In this document: one piece after another, positions 29,001 through 37,271 of the stretch
How the letters are laid out: each line of letters opens with the position of its first letter
Numbering within the stretch: position 1 is the stretch's first letter
Assembly (NCBI RefSeq): GCF_000332075.2
Contig: NZ_ALVU02000001.1
Span: 3,484,324-3,548,323 of the forward strand
Length of the DNA stretch: 64,000 nt
Reading direction: 5' to 3'
From: Synechocystis sp. PCC 7509
GTDB taxonomy: Bacteria > Cyanobacteriota > Cyanobacteriia > Cyanobacteriales > Chroococcidiopsidaceae
Notes under the pieces: generated by a model
Databases searched by the model: none
The model's input: only the letters and a program-made list of their open reading frames with translations
What the model was told of the DNA's origin: nothing
Position numbers and translations under genes: made by a program

Positions 29001-29593
29001 TAGGCTGTTTGGGTGTTAATGTCACGGATAGATCGAAATATCCGTAAGCCAATAGTTAAACCGCAACCGATACACATTCCGGGTATAACGTATTGCCATA
29101 CAGGGAAGCCAAACGCCGCCACAATACAGCTAATACCAATAATTGCCAGCCTGTCAGTTTGTCCGCAAGGGCCTACCGATTGGGTTTTACTTCCCGCCGT
29201 TAAACCAAGTAAACCAAAGGTTTGCACCCAGCTTGTCAGGATAATTAGGGCAATAATCCATGTAAGTTGACTGTGAGGAAATAAGCCCAAAATAATCAGT
29301 AAATCGGTGATTTCTCCCGGTAAACGGTTGAGATAAGCCCCTAATGGAGATGTTTTGTTAAATTCTTCTGCAACTAAGCCATCTAAGGTACTAAGTAACA
29401 TTCGTAATGCGATCGCAATTATCGCCCCAATCCACCAACCTTTATACAAACAGTAAGCTGTAGCTAAACCGGGTATTAGTGTCGAACACGATAACCAATT
29501 GGGTGATAATTGATTGATTCCAGGAATTTTCCTGAGTAAAGCCCGTAACGTATATTTAGCTTGATACAAACCCAAATCAATTTTAGGAGTCAT
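29000..29593 (-). CDS. CDP-alcohol phosphatidyltransferase-like protein, degenerate motif
   Basis: A 197-residue membrane protein with about five or six helices, of the YnjF-like branch of CDP-alcohol phosphatidyltransferases. The family motif DxxDGxxAR-x8-GxxxDxxxD is only partly kept: position D1 is Ser68, D2 is Asp71, the glycine is Gly72, the Arg is Glu76, G2 is Gly85, D3 is Asn89 and D4 is Gly93. Three of the four metal-binding Asp residues are missing, so ordinary phosphatidyl transfer is doubtful. It overlaps the acyltransferase gene by four bases. Confidence 0.8.
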   Translation of the reverse strand: MTPKIDLGLYQAKYTLRALLRKIPGINQLSPNWLSCSTLIPGLATAYCLYKGWWIGAIIAIALRMLLSTLDGLVAEEFNKTSPLGAYLNRLPGEITDLLIILGLFPHSQLTWIIALIILTSWVQTFGLLGLTAGSKTQSVGPCGQTDRLAIIGISCIVAAFGFPVWQYVIPGMCIGCGLTIGLRIFRSIRDINTQTA

Positions 29594-30252
29594 AAAAATA
29601 ATTCTTGTTTAAGTTGAGTAATTAACTTGTCTAAGTCATTACCTGTATAAGGTTCTCCAAAGGTAACTTCTAAATGCTGAAATGGTCGCCACCACCGCAC
29701 GTCTACTGACCACGCAGATTTAGTTCCAGCCAAATGTACGGGTAAAATTGTCCAACCTTCTTTTAGTAATATTTTTAGTAATCCGCGTTGAAGTTGGCAA
29801 CTTTTACGGCTACCACTGGGATAAAACAAAATCCAGCCAGAGGTTGCAGCTTTTAAGCGATTTCGCCATTGTTTTAATTCCATGACGCTAAGGCGATCAA
29901 AAGCTACAGCTTGACATAATAATGATGCGGCTAACGCCCGATTAAGTTGACAAAAAAAGTAGTCTGCGGCGGCTAATACAACAACTTGACATCGGATTTT
30001 GGCAGGTAAGGCGGCAAGTAAAGTAATAGTATCTAGGTGTGATTGATGGTTTGCTACAATGGCAATGCGATCGCCTGTAGGAATTTGCCCTTTTACCGTT
30101 AGCCGATATTGCAATCTTAATAGTGTTACTGCAAGCCAACTACCACAAAGCCGCAAAGTGTCCCATGTTAAATCTGGTACGCGCGGGTAACTCCCTAATC
30201 TTTTAGTTAAAGGATCTCCCAAATCCGGCGCTGGTGCATACTCGAATCTCAT
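29590..30252 (-). CDS. PlsC-like acyltransferase
   Basis: A 220-residue glycerol-phosphate acyltransferase-type protein. Motif I is NHQSHLD (68-74) with catalytic His69 and Asp74. Motif III, normally FPEGTRS, is YPSGSRK (144-150), with Ser in place of the substrate-binding Glu. HLAGTKSAW covers motif IV. It would transfer an acyl chain to a lyso-lipid or another alcohol. It overlaps the Rieske gene stop and the CDP-alcohol gene start by four bases each, supporting co-translation. Confidence 0.85.
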   Translation of the reverse strand: MRFEYAPAPDLGDPLTKRLGSYPRVPDLTWDTLRLCGSWLAVTLLRLQYRLTVKGQIPTGDRIAIVANHQSHLDTITLLAALPAKIRCQVVVLAAADYFFCQLNRALAASLLCQAVAFDRLSVMELKQWRNRLKAATSGWILFYPSGSRKSCQLQRGLLKILLKEGWTILPVHLAGTKSAWSVDVRWWRPFQHLEVTFGEPYTGNDLDKLITQLKQELFL

Positions 30253-31262
30253 ACTGGTTTACCTTGATAAACAAAGGGTTCAGAAGTTAAAGGCTGTTTT
30301 CCATCAGTCTGATTTAAAATAACTTTGCGGACGGCGTGAGAAACTGGATTAGTTTCGCGGCTTAAGTCTTGACTATGTAAGTTATACGCCCGTTGTTCTT
30401 CTTGTACCGCGCGGATATCTTCAGCAAACACTTGGCGAAATGTACCTTTATCTAAAATTGGGTGCAGCAATTTTAAAATCCAAGGCATCCCGCGTATATG
30501 GCGAAAGTAAAATGTTGAATAAACCCATGTTCTTTGTGGTGCAATAGGGACATAAACTACAAATAAATAAAATGCCCCATCCTCCGACCATAAATGAAAG
30601 TAAGGATACTCATACATGACATGGACGCGATTTTTGCCGGGGTGAGAAATCAGCGCCGCGAGTAGCCTGGGGGTATCAACTTCATAGATGGCGTTTACAG
30701 TCCGTAAGTCACTTTTTAAAGACAATAGTTTAGGATTTGCCCAAGGTTGGGCGCTTTGATGCAAGTCTGCATGAAATAAATCGGTGGCATTTTCGGTAAT
30801 ATAGCTAAAATGACAGCCAACTTCTCCTTGCATCGGAATCGGATGATAATTATTGCTGTGAACTGGGGGAATTTTTGGTAATGGTACAGAATCGGCTAAG
30901 TTTGCATCACCTAAAAATACCCACAACCAGCCGCCATACTCTTTAACAGGGTAAGACTTAAGACAAAATTGCTTGTGTATATCCATACCCGGAATATCGG
31001 TACATTGACCGCTAGGGGCAAATTTCCAGCCGTGATAACTACAAACAAGTTTGTTCCCAACTCGGCGACCAAATTTACTTAAACGTACTCGTTTATGCGG
31101 ACAAGCATCTTCAAAGACGCTGTAGCTATTATTATTTTTGACAACAACTAATTCTACCGTTCCCACTTTCGCCGCTTTAACTCCACTACGCGGAAAGCTT
31201 TTAAGATGGGCAACTGTCCACCAATAATCGAGATTAACACTACACTGGCGTACATCTTCCAT
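30249..31262 (-). CDS. Rieske non-heme iron oxygenase
   Basis: A 337-residue oxygenase. The Rieske 2Fe-2S ligands are Cys54, His56 (CPH), Cys74 and His77 (CSYHGW). The mononuclear iron site is in ENATDLFHADLH with His164 and His168. It resembles pheophorbide a oxygenase/choline monooxygenase-like enzymes. I start it at 31262, where ATG shares its last base with the cdsA-like stop (TAATG); an in-frame ATG at 31322 would overlap by 60 bases. It probably hydroxylates or demethylates a product of the cluster; the substrate is unknown. Confidence 0.88.
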   Translation of the reverse strand: MEDVRQCSVNLDYWWTVAHLKSFPRSGVKAAKVGTVELVVVKNNNSYSVFEDACPHKRVRLSKFGRRVGNKLVCSYHGWKFAPSGQCTDIPGMDIHKQFCLKSYPVKEYGGWLWVFLGDANLADSVPLPKIPPVHSNNYHPIPMQGEVGCHFSYITENATDLFHADLHQSAQPWANPKLLSLKSDLRTVNAIYEVDTPRLLAALISHPGKNRVHVMYEYPYFHLWSEDGAFYLFVVYVPIAPQRTWVYSTFYFRHIRGMPWILKLLHPILDKGTFRQVFAEDIRAVQEEQRAYNLHSQDLSRETNPVSHAVRKVILNQTDGKQPLTSEPFVYQGKPV

Positions 31263-32221
31263 TAGTAGCCAAAGCCTCCATGAAAAAAGCGGACTGTGTG
31301 AAAAAATACTGGCGCAACCCACAGCAAACTATCGATTCTGTCTAAAATTCCGCCATGTCCGGGTAAAAGTGCGCCAAAATCTTTAATTCCCAAATCGCGT
31401 TTAAAGGCACTCATTACCAAGTCGCCAATTTGACCGCCGATACCTACTATTAAACCAATTATTCCTACTAACCACCACTGAAAATGAGGAAAAGCAATTT
31501 GCCAGTTGAGAAATGCGATCGCAATACTTGACAATAAAGCTAAAAGCGAACCTTCTACAGTCTTTTTAGGCGATATTTCCGTCCAAGTAGTTTTACCGAA
31601 TAATTTACCCCACAAAAAAGCTAAAGCATCGTTAAATTGAGTCGCCAGTACCATAAACAACACATACCCTAACCCATACCAAGACTGACTTAAAAAGCTA
31701 ATATGCGCTAGAAACCAACCAAAATAAATTAGTCCAATCGCTGATAAGGAAATATGTTGAATTGCCCCTTTAGATTGGTTAGTAAGTATAGGTAAAGTTG
31801 TAATTCCAGCTATTCCCCAAATTGGCAACGCCATAAATAGCCCGTACTGATTAAAAGCCGCACACAAACCCAATCCGACAATTAAAATATCGACAATAAT
31901 ACAATAAGCCCGATGTTCGTAAAGTCCTGTACTACGGGCAAATTCTTTAAAACCATAGATAGAAACTAAAGTAATTGCGATCGCCCATGCACCCGAACCC
32001 AGCCACAAAGGTATAAAAATTACCGGTAACAAAATCGCCCAAGTTAAGAAAGGCTTCTTTGCTACTTCTAAGGGTTTTAGCCAAATAAAAGCGCCTAATA
32101 ACGAATAAACAATTGCCGCCAAACCAGAATAAAAAGCTAAAGGAATAAAGTTGTTAGTAATGTTATTACTTATTAATTCAATCAAATTGAATGATTGAGC
32201 GATCGCATTTATACTGTTCAT
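31262..32221 (-). CDS. Phosphatidate cytidylyltransferase-like protein (second CdsA type)
   Basis: A 319-residue integral membrane protein with about eight helices. The full CDP-diglyceride synthetase signature is present: SAFKRDLGIKDFGALLPGHG followed by GILDRIDS. It should make CDP-diacylglycerol or a similar CDP-alcohol from CTP and a phosphatidic acid. It is the first gene of the eight-gene cluster and supplies the activated lipid that a CDP-alcohol transferase downstream would use. Whether the genome has a separate housekeeping cdsA cannot be seen here. Confidence 0.9.
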   Translation of the reverse strand: MNSINAIAQSFNLIELISNNITNNFIPLAFYSGLAAIVYSLLGAFIWLKPLEVAKKPFLTWAILLPVIFIPLWLGSGAWAIAITLVSIYGFKEFARSTGLYEHRAYCIIVDILIVGLGLCAAFNQYGLFMALPIWGIAGITTLPILTNQSKGAIQHISLSAIGLIYFGWFLAHISFLSQSWYGLGYVLFMVLATQFNDALAFLWGKLFGKTTWTEISPKKTVEGSLLALLSSIAIAFLNWQIAFPHFQWWLVGIIGLIVGIGGQIGDLVMSAFKRDLGIKDFGALLPGHGGILDRIDSLLWVAPVFFHTVRFFHGGFGY

Positions 32222-32527
32222 ATTTATTCAAGCTAATACTGTCGGGAGTTGCAGCCATTTTTTAAGTAGTTGCATTCAAATACAAACAATGTATTGCTAA
32301 TTCCAGAATGCTCATTGATTTAGCAGATACTTATAAATATATTTAGTTGCTGGTATAAACTAAAAAGTAGTATGCCAATATTTACAGCTAACACTATTAA
32401 GCTTGACAAAACAGCTTATGCAAGGTATGGCAAAAAAATAATAAGTATGGTCAATAATGCTGCTTGAACTAGCTATGGTAGAAATGCAAGTTCAAAAATC
32501 TAGCGGCTCTCAACTCAATATTAAACT
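32222..32527. other. 306-base divergent intergenic region
   Basis: An AT-rich spacer between the divergent cdsA-like gene (-) and the 115-residue gene (+). It must hold the promoter of the eight-gene lipid cluster. I saw no clear operator, hairpin or RNA. Confidence 0.5.
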
Positions 32528-32875
32528 ATGCCTAAAATCACTTTAGAAGTCAGCGAAGAACTGGCAGAACAATTGGCAACTATGGGCGACAAACTCCCTG
32601 AACTCCTACGCCAGAGTATACAAAACCCAGTAGTGCCAGCCTCTATTTATCGCTACATCCTCAACTTTCTGACAAGTTCACCTACACCTGCACAAATTGC
32701 GGCTTTTAAACCAACTACAGAAATGAGCGATCGCTTACAAATTTTACTCAACCGTAGTCAATTAGGCAAACTCACCACTTCAGAACTTGCTGAACTAGAT
32801 GAATACGAGCATATAGAACATTTAATAATTATGCTCAAATCTGGCAATTTGCCTCATCTGACAAGTAATCCGTGA
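32528..32875 (+). CDS. Hypothetical protein paired with HNH gene
   Basis: A 115-residue soluble protein I do not recognise by name. It is mostly helical; the first half (ITLEVSEELAEQLATMGDKL) resembles small antitoxin-like or accessory proteins, and the last half has RSQLGKLTTSELAELDEYEH. Its stop overlaps the GTG start of the HNH gene (GTGA), so the pair is co-translated. Similar pairs with HNH nucleases are common in cyanobacteria, from memory. Confidence 0.75.
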   Translation: MPKITLEVSEELAEQLATMGDKLPELLRQSIQNPVVPASIYRYILNFLTSSPTPAQIAAFKPTTEMSDRLQILLNRSQLGKLTTSELAELDEYEHIEHLIIMLKSGNLPHLTSNP

Positions 32876-33223
32876 GTGTTACTTACATTCCTAGTGCGTT
32901 GCGCCGCTTGGTAGAAAAACGTGCCAATTACAGATGTGAGTATTGCCAACTTTTGGCAGAGGTCGCCTTTTTCTCTCATGAAATAGACCACGTAATAGCT
33001 GAAAAACATGGCGGTGCAACTGATGCCAACAACTTAGCTTTTACTTGTTGGCGTTGCAATCGCTACAAAGGAAGCGATCTCGGCTCCTTCGATCCTCAAA
33101 CAGGTGCTTTTAGTTTGCTATTTAATCCTTGGCTTCACCCCAGAAGGACGCACCACTATAAAATTGCTTCAAATTAACAGTGAAGAACGACGTGAAGAAA
33201 GGCAACGCTTGTCTGACTCATAA
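32872..33223 (+). pseudogene. HNH endonuclease gene with internal deletion and frameshift
   Basis: The first 85 or so residues carry an intact HNH core: CEYCQ, then EIDHVIAEKHGG, NNLAFTCWRCNRYKG and FDPQTG. At about 33129 the frame changes. The annotated frame ends at 33177 with an unrelated tail (LHPRRTHHYKIASN), while the +1 frame continues GFTPEGRTTIKLLQINSEER to TAA at 33221, which is the expected C-terminus. About 15-20 residues between FNP and GFTP are also missing compared with relatives, so a deletion not divisible by three is the likely cause. The truncated 101-residue product may still fold. Confidence 0.7.
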
Positions 33224-33271
33224 CATTAGCCCAAAAGAGTTATGGCATTTAAATTTTTTATGATCCGCTAG

Positions 33272-34657
33272 CTACTCTAAAGTCCCAATAGTTAAGATTT
33301 GCGGTGGCGTAGAATCTGGGGGATAAATCAATTCCAACTGCACCATACGGCGGCTTGAAGGAGACATTTTCACTGAAAGCATGGGATCTAGCACTTGCCC
33401 AACACGATGCCACAAATGCACGTAGCGCGTCTGTGGTTTGCCGTTGTCGTCACTGTAACGCAGGCGGACTGTACCCCGAAAAAAAGGAAAATCTAAGGAT
33501 GGTTGACGAAAACGCGCCCCTTTTTGACTTAGTTTGTCTTCTTTTAAAGGCGTAGCCAGGGTTAAAGTTACTGTTTGAGCTTTTTGAGTTGAATTAAGCA
33601 AAGGAATAGAAAGGTTGTAAAGAACGCCATAATTCCCATGAGATTCATAAGCTGTATCTGGGTATCGGGCTAACATCTTGGCTGTTTGCACTTGTCCTGT
33701 CCCCAATCTGCCACCTTTGAGCGTATTTACAGCATAAGAAATAGCTTTCCCTGGGGCAGGAATTGTCAAGTTTTTAGCTTGGGGATTGTCTGTAAGCAAA
33801 GCTTGCCATTGCGAACCTTGCGATATACCTGCAACTCTACCGTAGATTAATTGACCGCTAGTTTGTTCGGGAGGAGTGGGAGTTTTGTCACGGGGACTTG
33901 AAAGGCTGCTAGTAGTTAGTAATTGCTCCCATTGGGCTAAAGTGGGCGCTGGATCGCTTTGTTGTTTGGCAAACATTGCCAGACTTGCTACATAAACTTT
34001 GCCACTACTATTTAATTGCATCAATGTAGATCGCCCGTTAACAGCTTTAACTAAATCGCGGACGGGAATCGGCGAATTTAGTAACATTTTGCTTTTTCCT
34101 GGGGCAATTACTAGCTTTTGAGGAAACCCTGCTTGACGGACACCTCGTAAAACATCGCTCACAGCGCGATCGCCTGGGCCAGAATAAGTTTTACCATCAT
34201 TATTTTCTAAATAAGATAATAAAGTGACATAAGGCGCTTCTGGCAACAAATAACTAGCGGCGGCTAAAACATCTATAGTTACAGGCTTTTTACCTGGGTT
34301 GTTAACGATTATCCCTAAATAAAGCGTTTGGGAATCTTTGGGATAGTAGCTGAAATGGTGAGCAAATAAATCAAAATGCCCCTCCAAAGGATAGTTAAGG
34401 TGGGCGGATGATACTTTTTTGTTTGTTGAGGGAAAAGTTGACAGTAAAATCCCGTCAGCTTTTACCCCTTCAGGACTATTGCTATTGAATACCGGAATAT
34501 TGTCTAACTTGCCTGGTAATGGTAGAACTTCCTGGGATTGAACGACTTCTTTAAACGTAGCTTGGGCAAAAACTAACTTGGGAATTGGCGACAAATATAG
34601 CAAAGTAGCTAAAGATGCGATCGCCCCATACCCAATTTGTTTAGGAGTTTTTATCAT
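33272..34657 (-). CDS. DUF3370 family secreted protein
   Basis: A 461-residue exported protein with an N-terminal hydrophobic segment (residues about 9-30, ending VFAQ), likely a signal peptide. The block SSAHLNYPLEGHFDLFAHH and the nearby NNPGKKPVTID fit the cyanobacterial DUF3370 family, function unknown. The fold is probably beta-rich and periplasmic. It stands alone between the HNH remnant and minC. Confidence 0.85.
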   Translation of the reverse strand: MIKTPKQIGYGAIASLATLLYLSPIPKLVFAQATFKEVVQSQEVLPLPGKLDNIPVFNSNSPEGVKADGILLSTFPSTNKKVSSAHLNYPLEGHFDLFAHHFSYYPKDSQTLYLGIIVNNPGKKPVTIDVLAAASYLLPEAPYVTLLSYLENNDGKTYSGPGDRAVSDVLRGVRQAGFPQKLVIAPGKSKMLLNSPIPVRDLVKAVNGRSTLMQLNSSGKVYVASLAMFAKQQSDPAPTLAQWEQLLTTSSLSSPRDKTPTPPEQTSGQLIYGRVAGISQGSQWQALLTDNPQAKNLTIPAPGKAISYAVNTLKGGRLGTGQVQTAKMLARYPDTAYESHGNYGVLYNLSIPLLNSTQKAQTVTLTLATPLKEDKLSQKGARFRQPSLDFPFFRGTVRLRYSDDNGKPQTRYVHLWHRVGQVLDPMLSVKMSPSSRRMVQLELIYPPDSTPPQILTIGTLE

Positions 34658-34820
34658 TGCAGTTAAATATCAAGCGCGATCGCCAAAGGATTATTTTCTA
34701 GAGATTCTAATTAGAAATAATTTAGTATGGTATTCATTAAGTGAGTAGATTTGCTTTTTTAACTTAATAAAAAAAGTCGTCCTTACCGAAAATCCTAAAC
34801 TTGCCTGCCCTTATTTTTGC

Positions 34821-35618
34821 ATGACCTCTGATTCTGCCCTACCTGAAGTTGTTTCTGACCTTACTCCCGCTACAGAAGAAATAAAGGTTAATTTCCAAGT
34901 GCGCTTTAAAAGCGAGGCGGATCGAATGCTCTTAATTTTGCCTACCGAAGCAGAAATACCCGCCTCGGCAAACAATTGGTCAGAAATTTGGCAACAGATG
35001 AAACAACGCTTAAATGCTGGCGAAAGATTTTGGCAACCTCATACCCAAGTAGAACTACTGGCTAACGATCGCTTATTAGATGGCAGACAATTACAACAAA
35101 TAGCCGATGCTTTAAGCGAAGTAAAACTGTCAATGGAGCGAGTTCGCACTAGCCGCCGTCAAACGGCTGTAGCGGCGGCAACGGCTGGTTATTGCGTCGA
35201 ACAACAAGCCTCTGTAACAACTTTGGCAACTGCGCCTACCTCCTCTACTCCCCCCTTGATAGAACCGTTATATTTACAAATGACGATTCGTTCTGGCGCT
35301 GAGATTCGCCATTCTGGTACAGTAGTCGTGTTAGGAGACATCAATCCTGGTGGTATTGTAGTTGCAAATGGCGATATCCTAGTTTGGGGTCGCTTGCGGG
35401 GGGTTGCTCATGCGGGTGCTAATGGTAATGTCAAATGTTTAATTATGGCTTTGCAAATGGAACCAACACAACTACGAATTGCAAATTATGTAGCCAGAGC
35501 GCCAGCTAACCCACTGGAGGAATACTATCCTGAAGTTGCTTACGTTACTCCTGACGGTATTCGTCTTACCAAAGCTGCTGATTTTTCTAAGTTGTCGTCC
35601 CAGTTTCTACCATCATGA
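34821..35618 (+). CDS. minC: Septum site-determining protein MinC
   Basis: A 265-residue FtsZ assembly inhibitor. The C-terminal beta-helix domain has IRSGAEIRHSGTVVVLGD and NGDILVWGRLRGVAHAGA; the N-terminal domain is preceded by an acidic leader of about 20 residues, as in other cyanobacteria. It works with MinD and MinE to place the division site. Its stop overlaps the minD start by four bases. Confidence 0.95.
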   Translation: MTSDSALPEVVSDLTPATEEIKVNFQVRFKSEADRMLLILPTEAEIPASANNWSEIWQQMKQRLNAGERFWQPHTQVELLANDRLLDGRQLQQIADALSEVKLSMERVRTSRRQTAVAAATAGYCVEQQASVTTLATAPTSSTPPLIEPLYLQMTIRSGAEIRHSGTVVVLGDINPGGIVVANGDILVWGRLRGVAHAGANGNVKCLIMALQMEPTQLRIANYVARAPANPLEEYYPEVAYVTPDGIRLTKAADFSKLSSQFLPS

Positions 35619-36421
35619 GTCGCATTATCGTCACAACTTCTGGTAAAGGCGGAGTAGGTAAAACCACCGTCACTGCAAACTTAGGTATGGCTTTAGCCCG
35701 ATTGGGTAAACAAGTTGCTTTAGTTGACGCGGATTTTGGTCTAAGAAATTTGGATCTATTACTTGGTTTAGAAAACCGGATCGTTTACACGGCAATTGAA
35801 GTTTTTGCTGGCGAATGTCGGTTAGAACAAGCGTTAGTTAAAGACAAGCGCATCCCCAATTTGGCGCTGTTACCCGCCGCGCAAAATCGGACTAAAGAAG
35901 CCGTAAGTCCCGAACAAATGACCGAACTTGTTGGCACTTTAACTAAAACCTACGATTATGTAGTTATTGATAGTCCCGCAGGCATTGAATTAGGGTTTAA
36001 AAATGCGATCGCACCAGCGAAGGAAGCTTTAATTGTTACTACCCCAGAAATTTCCGCAGTCCGAGACGCTGACCGCGTAGTAGGCTTACTAGAAGCCCAA
36101 GGAATCAAGCGCATTAATCTAATAGTTAATCGTCTGCGTCCAGCAATGGTACAGCTAAACGATATGATGTCAGTGCAAGACGTGCAAGAAATTTTGGCAA
36201 TTCCCTTAATTGGGGTAATTCCTGAAGACGAGCGCGTGATTGTTTCCACCAATCGTGGCGAACCATTAGTATTATCGGAAACACCATCCTTGGCGGGAAC
36301 GGCTTTTGATAACATCGCTCGTCGTTTGGAAGGACAAACCGTTGAATTTATCGATCTAAGTGCGCCTCCAGATAATATATTTTCTCGAATCCGCAAATTA
36401 TTGCGGACAAAAATCATTTAA
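35615..36421 (+). CDS. minD: Septum site-determining ATPase MinD
   Basis: A 268-residue ParA/MinD-family ATPase with the deviant Walker [10 protein letters not shown] at residues 10-18 and Walker B VVIDSPAG. The C-terminus [13 protein letters not shown] is the amphipathic membrane-targeting helix. It recruits MinC to the membrane and is released by MinE. It is the middle gene of minCDE. Confidence 0.97.
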   Translation: MSRIIVTTSGKGGVGKTTVTANLGMALARLGKQVALVDADFGLRNLDLLLGLENRIVYTAIEVFAGECRLEQALVKDKRIPNLALLPAAQNRTKEAVSPEQMTELVGTLTKTYDYVVIDSPAGIELGFKNAIAPAKEALIVTTPEISAVRDADRVVGLLEAQGIKRINLIVNRLRPAMVQLNDMMSVQDVQEILAIPLIGVIPEDERVIVSTNRGEPLVLSETPSLAGTAFDNIARRLEGQTVEFIDLSAPPDNIFSRIRKLLRTKII

Positions 36422-36450
36422 GCGATGTTCCTTCTCCTGTTTCTACTGCT

Positions 36451-36744
36451 ATGATTAGCGAACTTTTGGATCGGCTTTTTCCTCTGCCTCGTAATAGTAA
36501 TGATAATAGTCGTGCGGAAGTCAAGCGACGGCTACAATTGGTGATTTCCCACGATCGCGCCGATCTAAATCCAGAAATGCTGGAAAAAATGCGCCAAGAG
36601 ATTTTGGAAGTAGTGTCGCGTTACGTCGAACTTGACCTAGAAGGGCTAGAGTTTTGTTTAGAAAACAACCAACGAGCAACGGCTTTAATTGCTAATTTGC
36701 CTATTCGCCGCGTCAAAGAAGAAGTAGAGCCACAGGCTAAGTAG
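36451..36744 (+). CDS. minE: Cell division topological specificity factor MinE
   Basis: A 97-residue MinE. The N-terminal 30 residues carry the MinD-stimulating region and the rest ([20 protein letters not shown]) is the dimer/topology domain. It starts 29 bases after minD, completing minCDE. Confidence 0.95.
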   Translation: MISELLDRLFPLPRNSNDNSRAEVKRRLQLVISHDRADLNPEMLEKMRQEILEVVSRYVELDLEGLEFCLENNQRATALIANLPIRRVKEEVEPQAK

Positions 36745-36846
36745 TTGTACGTAGCAACTGGCATCATTTTTTTTGCTCTAGCCGGGTAAAAGTAGCTGGC
36801 AGGGCTAGTTTTATTGGGTACGGAAATCTACTTACAAACTTTTGTG

Positions 36847-36872
36847 GGCAAAAATGCGAGCGCATTTTTGCC
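36847..36872. terminator. 12-bp perfect inverted repeat, likely min operon terminator
   Basis: GGCAAAAATGCG and CGCATTTTTGCC are separated by two bases. The stem is long and stable, with T and A runs inside its arms. It lies about 100 bases after minE on an otherwise gene-free stretch. A terminator or a protein-binding dyad are both possible. Confidence 0.5.
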
Positions 36873-36918
36873 TGTTGAGTTGCCATGGATAAATTAAGCA
36901 AAAAAATTACTGAATAGG

Positions 36919-36947
36919 AATAATTTATAAACTTTTTATAAATTATT
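36919..36947. repeat. AT-only 12-bp inverted repeat with 5-base loop
   Basis: AATAATTTATAA and TTATAAATTATT flank ACTTT. Perfect pairing in AT-rich DNA is less surprising than in mixed sequence, but 12 bp is notable. It may be a second terminator or a regulator site upstream of the PEP-CTERM gene. Confidence 0.4.
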
Positions 36948-37271
36948 CGTACAATTTTTTATACATAAACACTGGCAAACCTAATTACGCAAAGCATTTA
37001 ATACTTTTATTTATCTATTAGTGAGTATATTTTTTTGATGAACTATAAGTATAAACCGTAACTAGCAAGGGAAATTATGTCATCTTTGATAAAGAAACAA
37101 ATTTCAAACTTACGTAAATCTAATTACTGATTAGCTTACATAAGTATAAATATTGCAGTGAGGCTCTAGTGTTTTCCGCAAAGGTTGCCTTACCTGCGAG
37201 TAACTCGATACAGATAACACCTCAAAATCTCCGTAATATCAACAGTTACCTTTTTTGGAGCATTCAATTCC

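Larger units (their letters stand above)
36745..37271. other. 527-base region after minE with two inverted repeats
   Basis: No gene was seen. The region holds a G/C-topped perfect inverted repeat (36847-36872) and an AT-only one (36919-36947). The right part is AT-rich and should contain the promoter of the PEP-CTERM gene; GGAG precedes its ATG by about 13 bases. Confidence 0.55.

Noticed and set aside
35956-36417. 153-codon minus-strand frame inside minD
   Set aside because: It lies fully antisense to the conserved minD gene and reads as a Ser/Arg-rich shadow.
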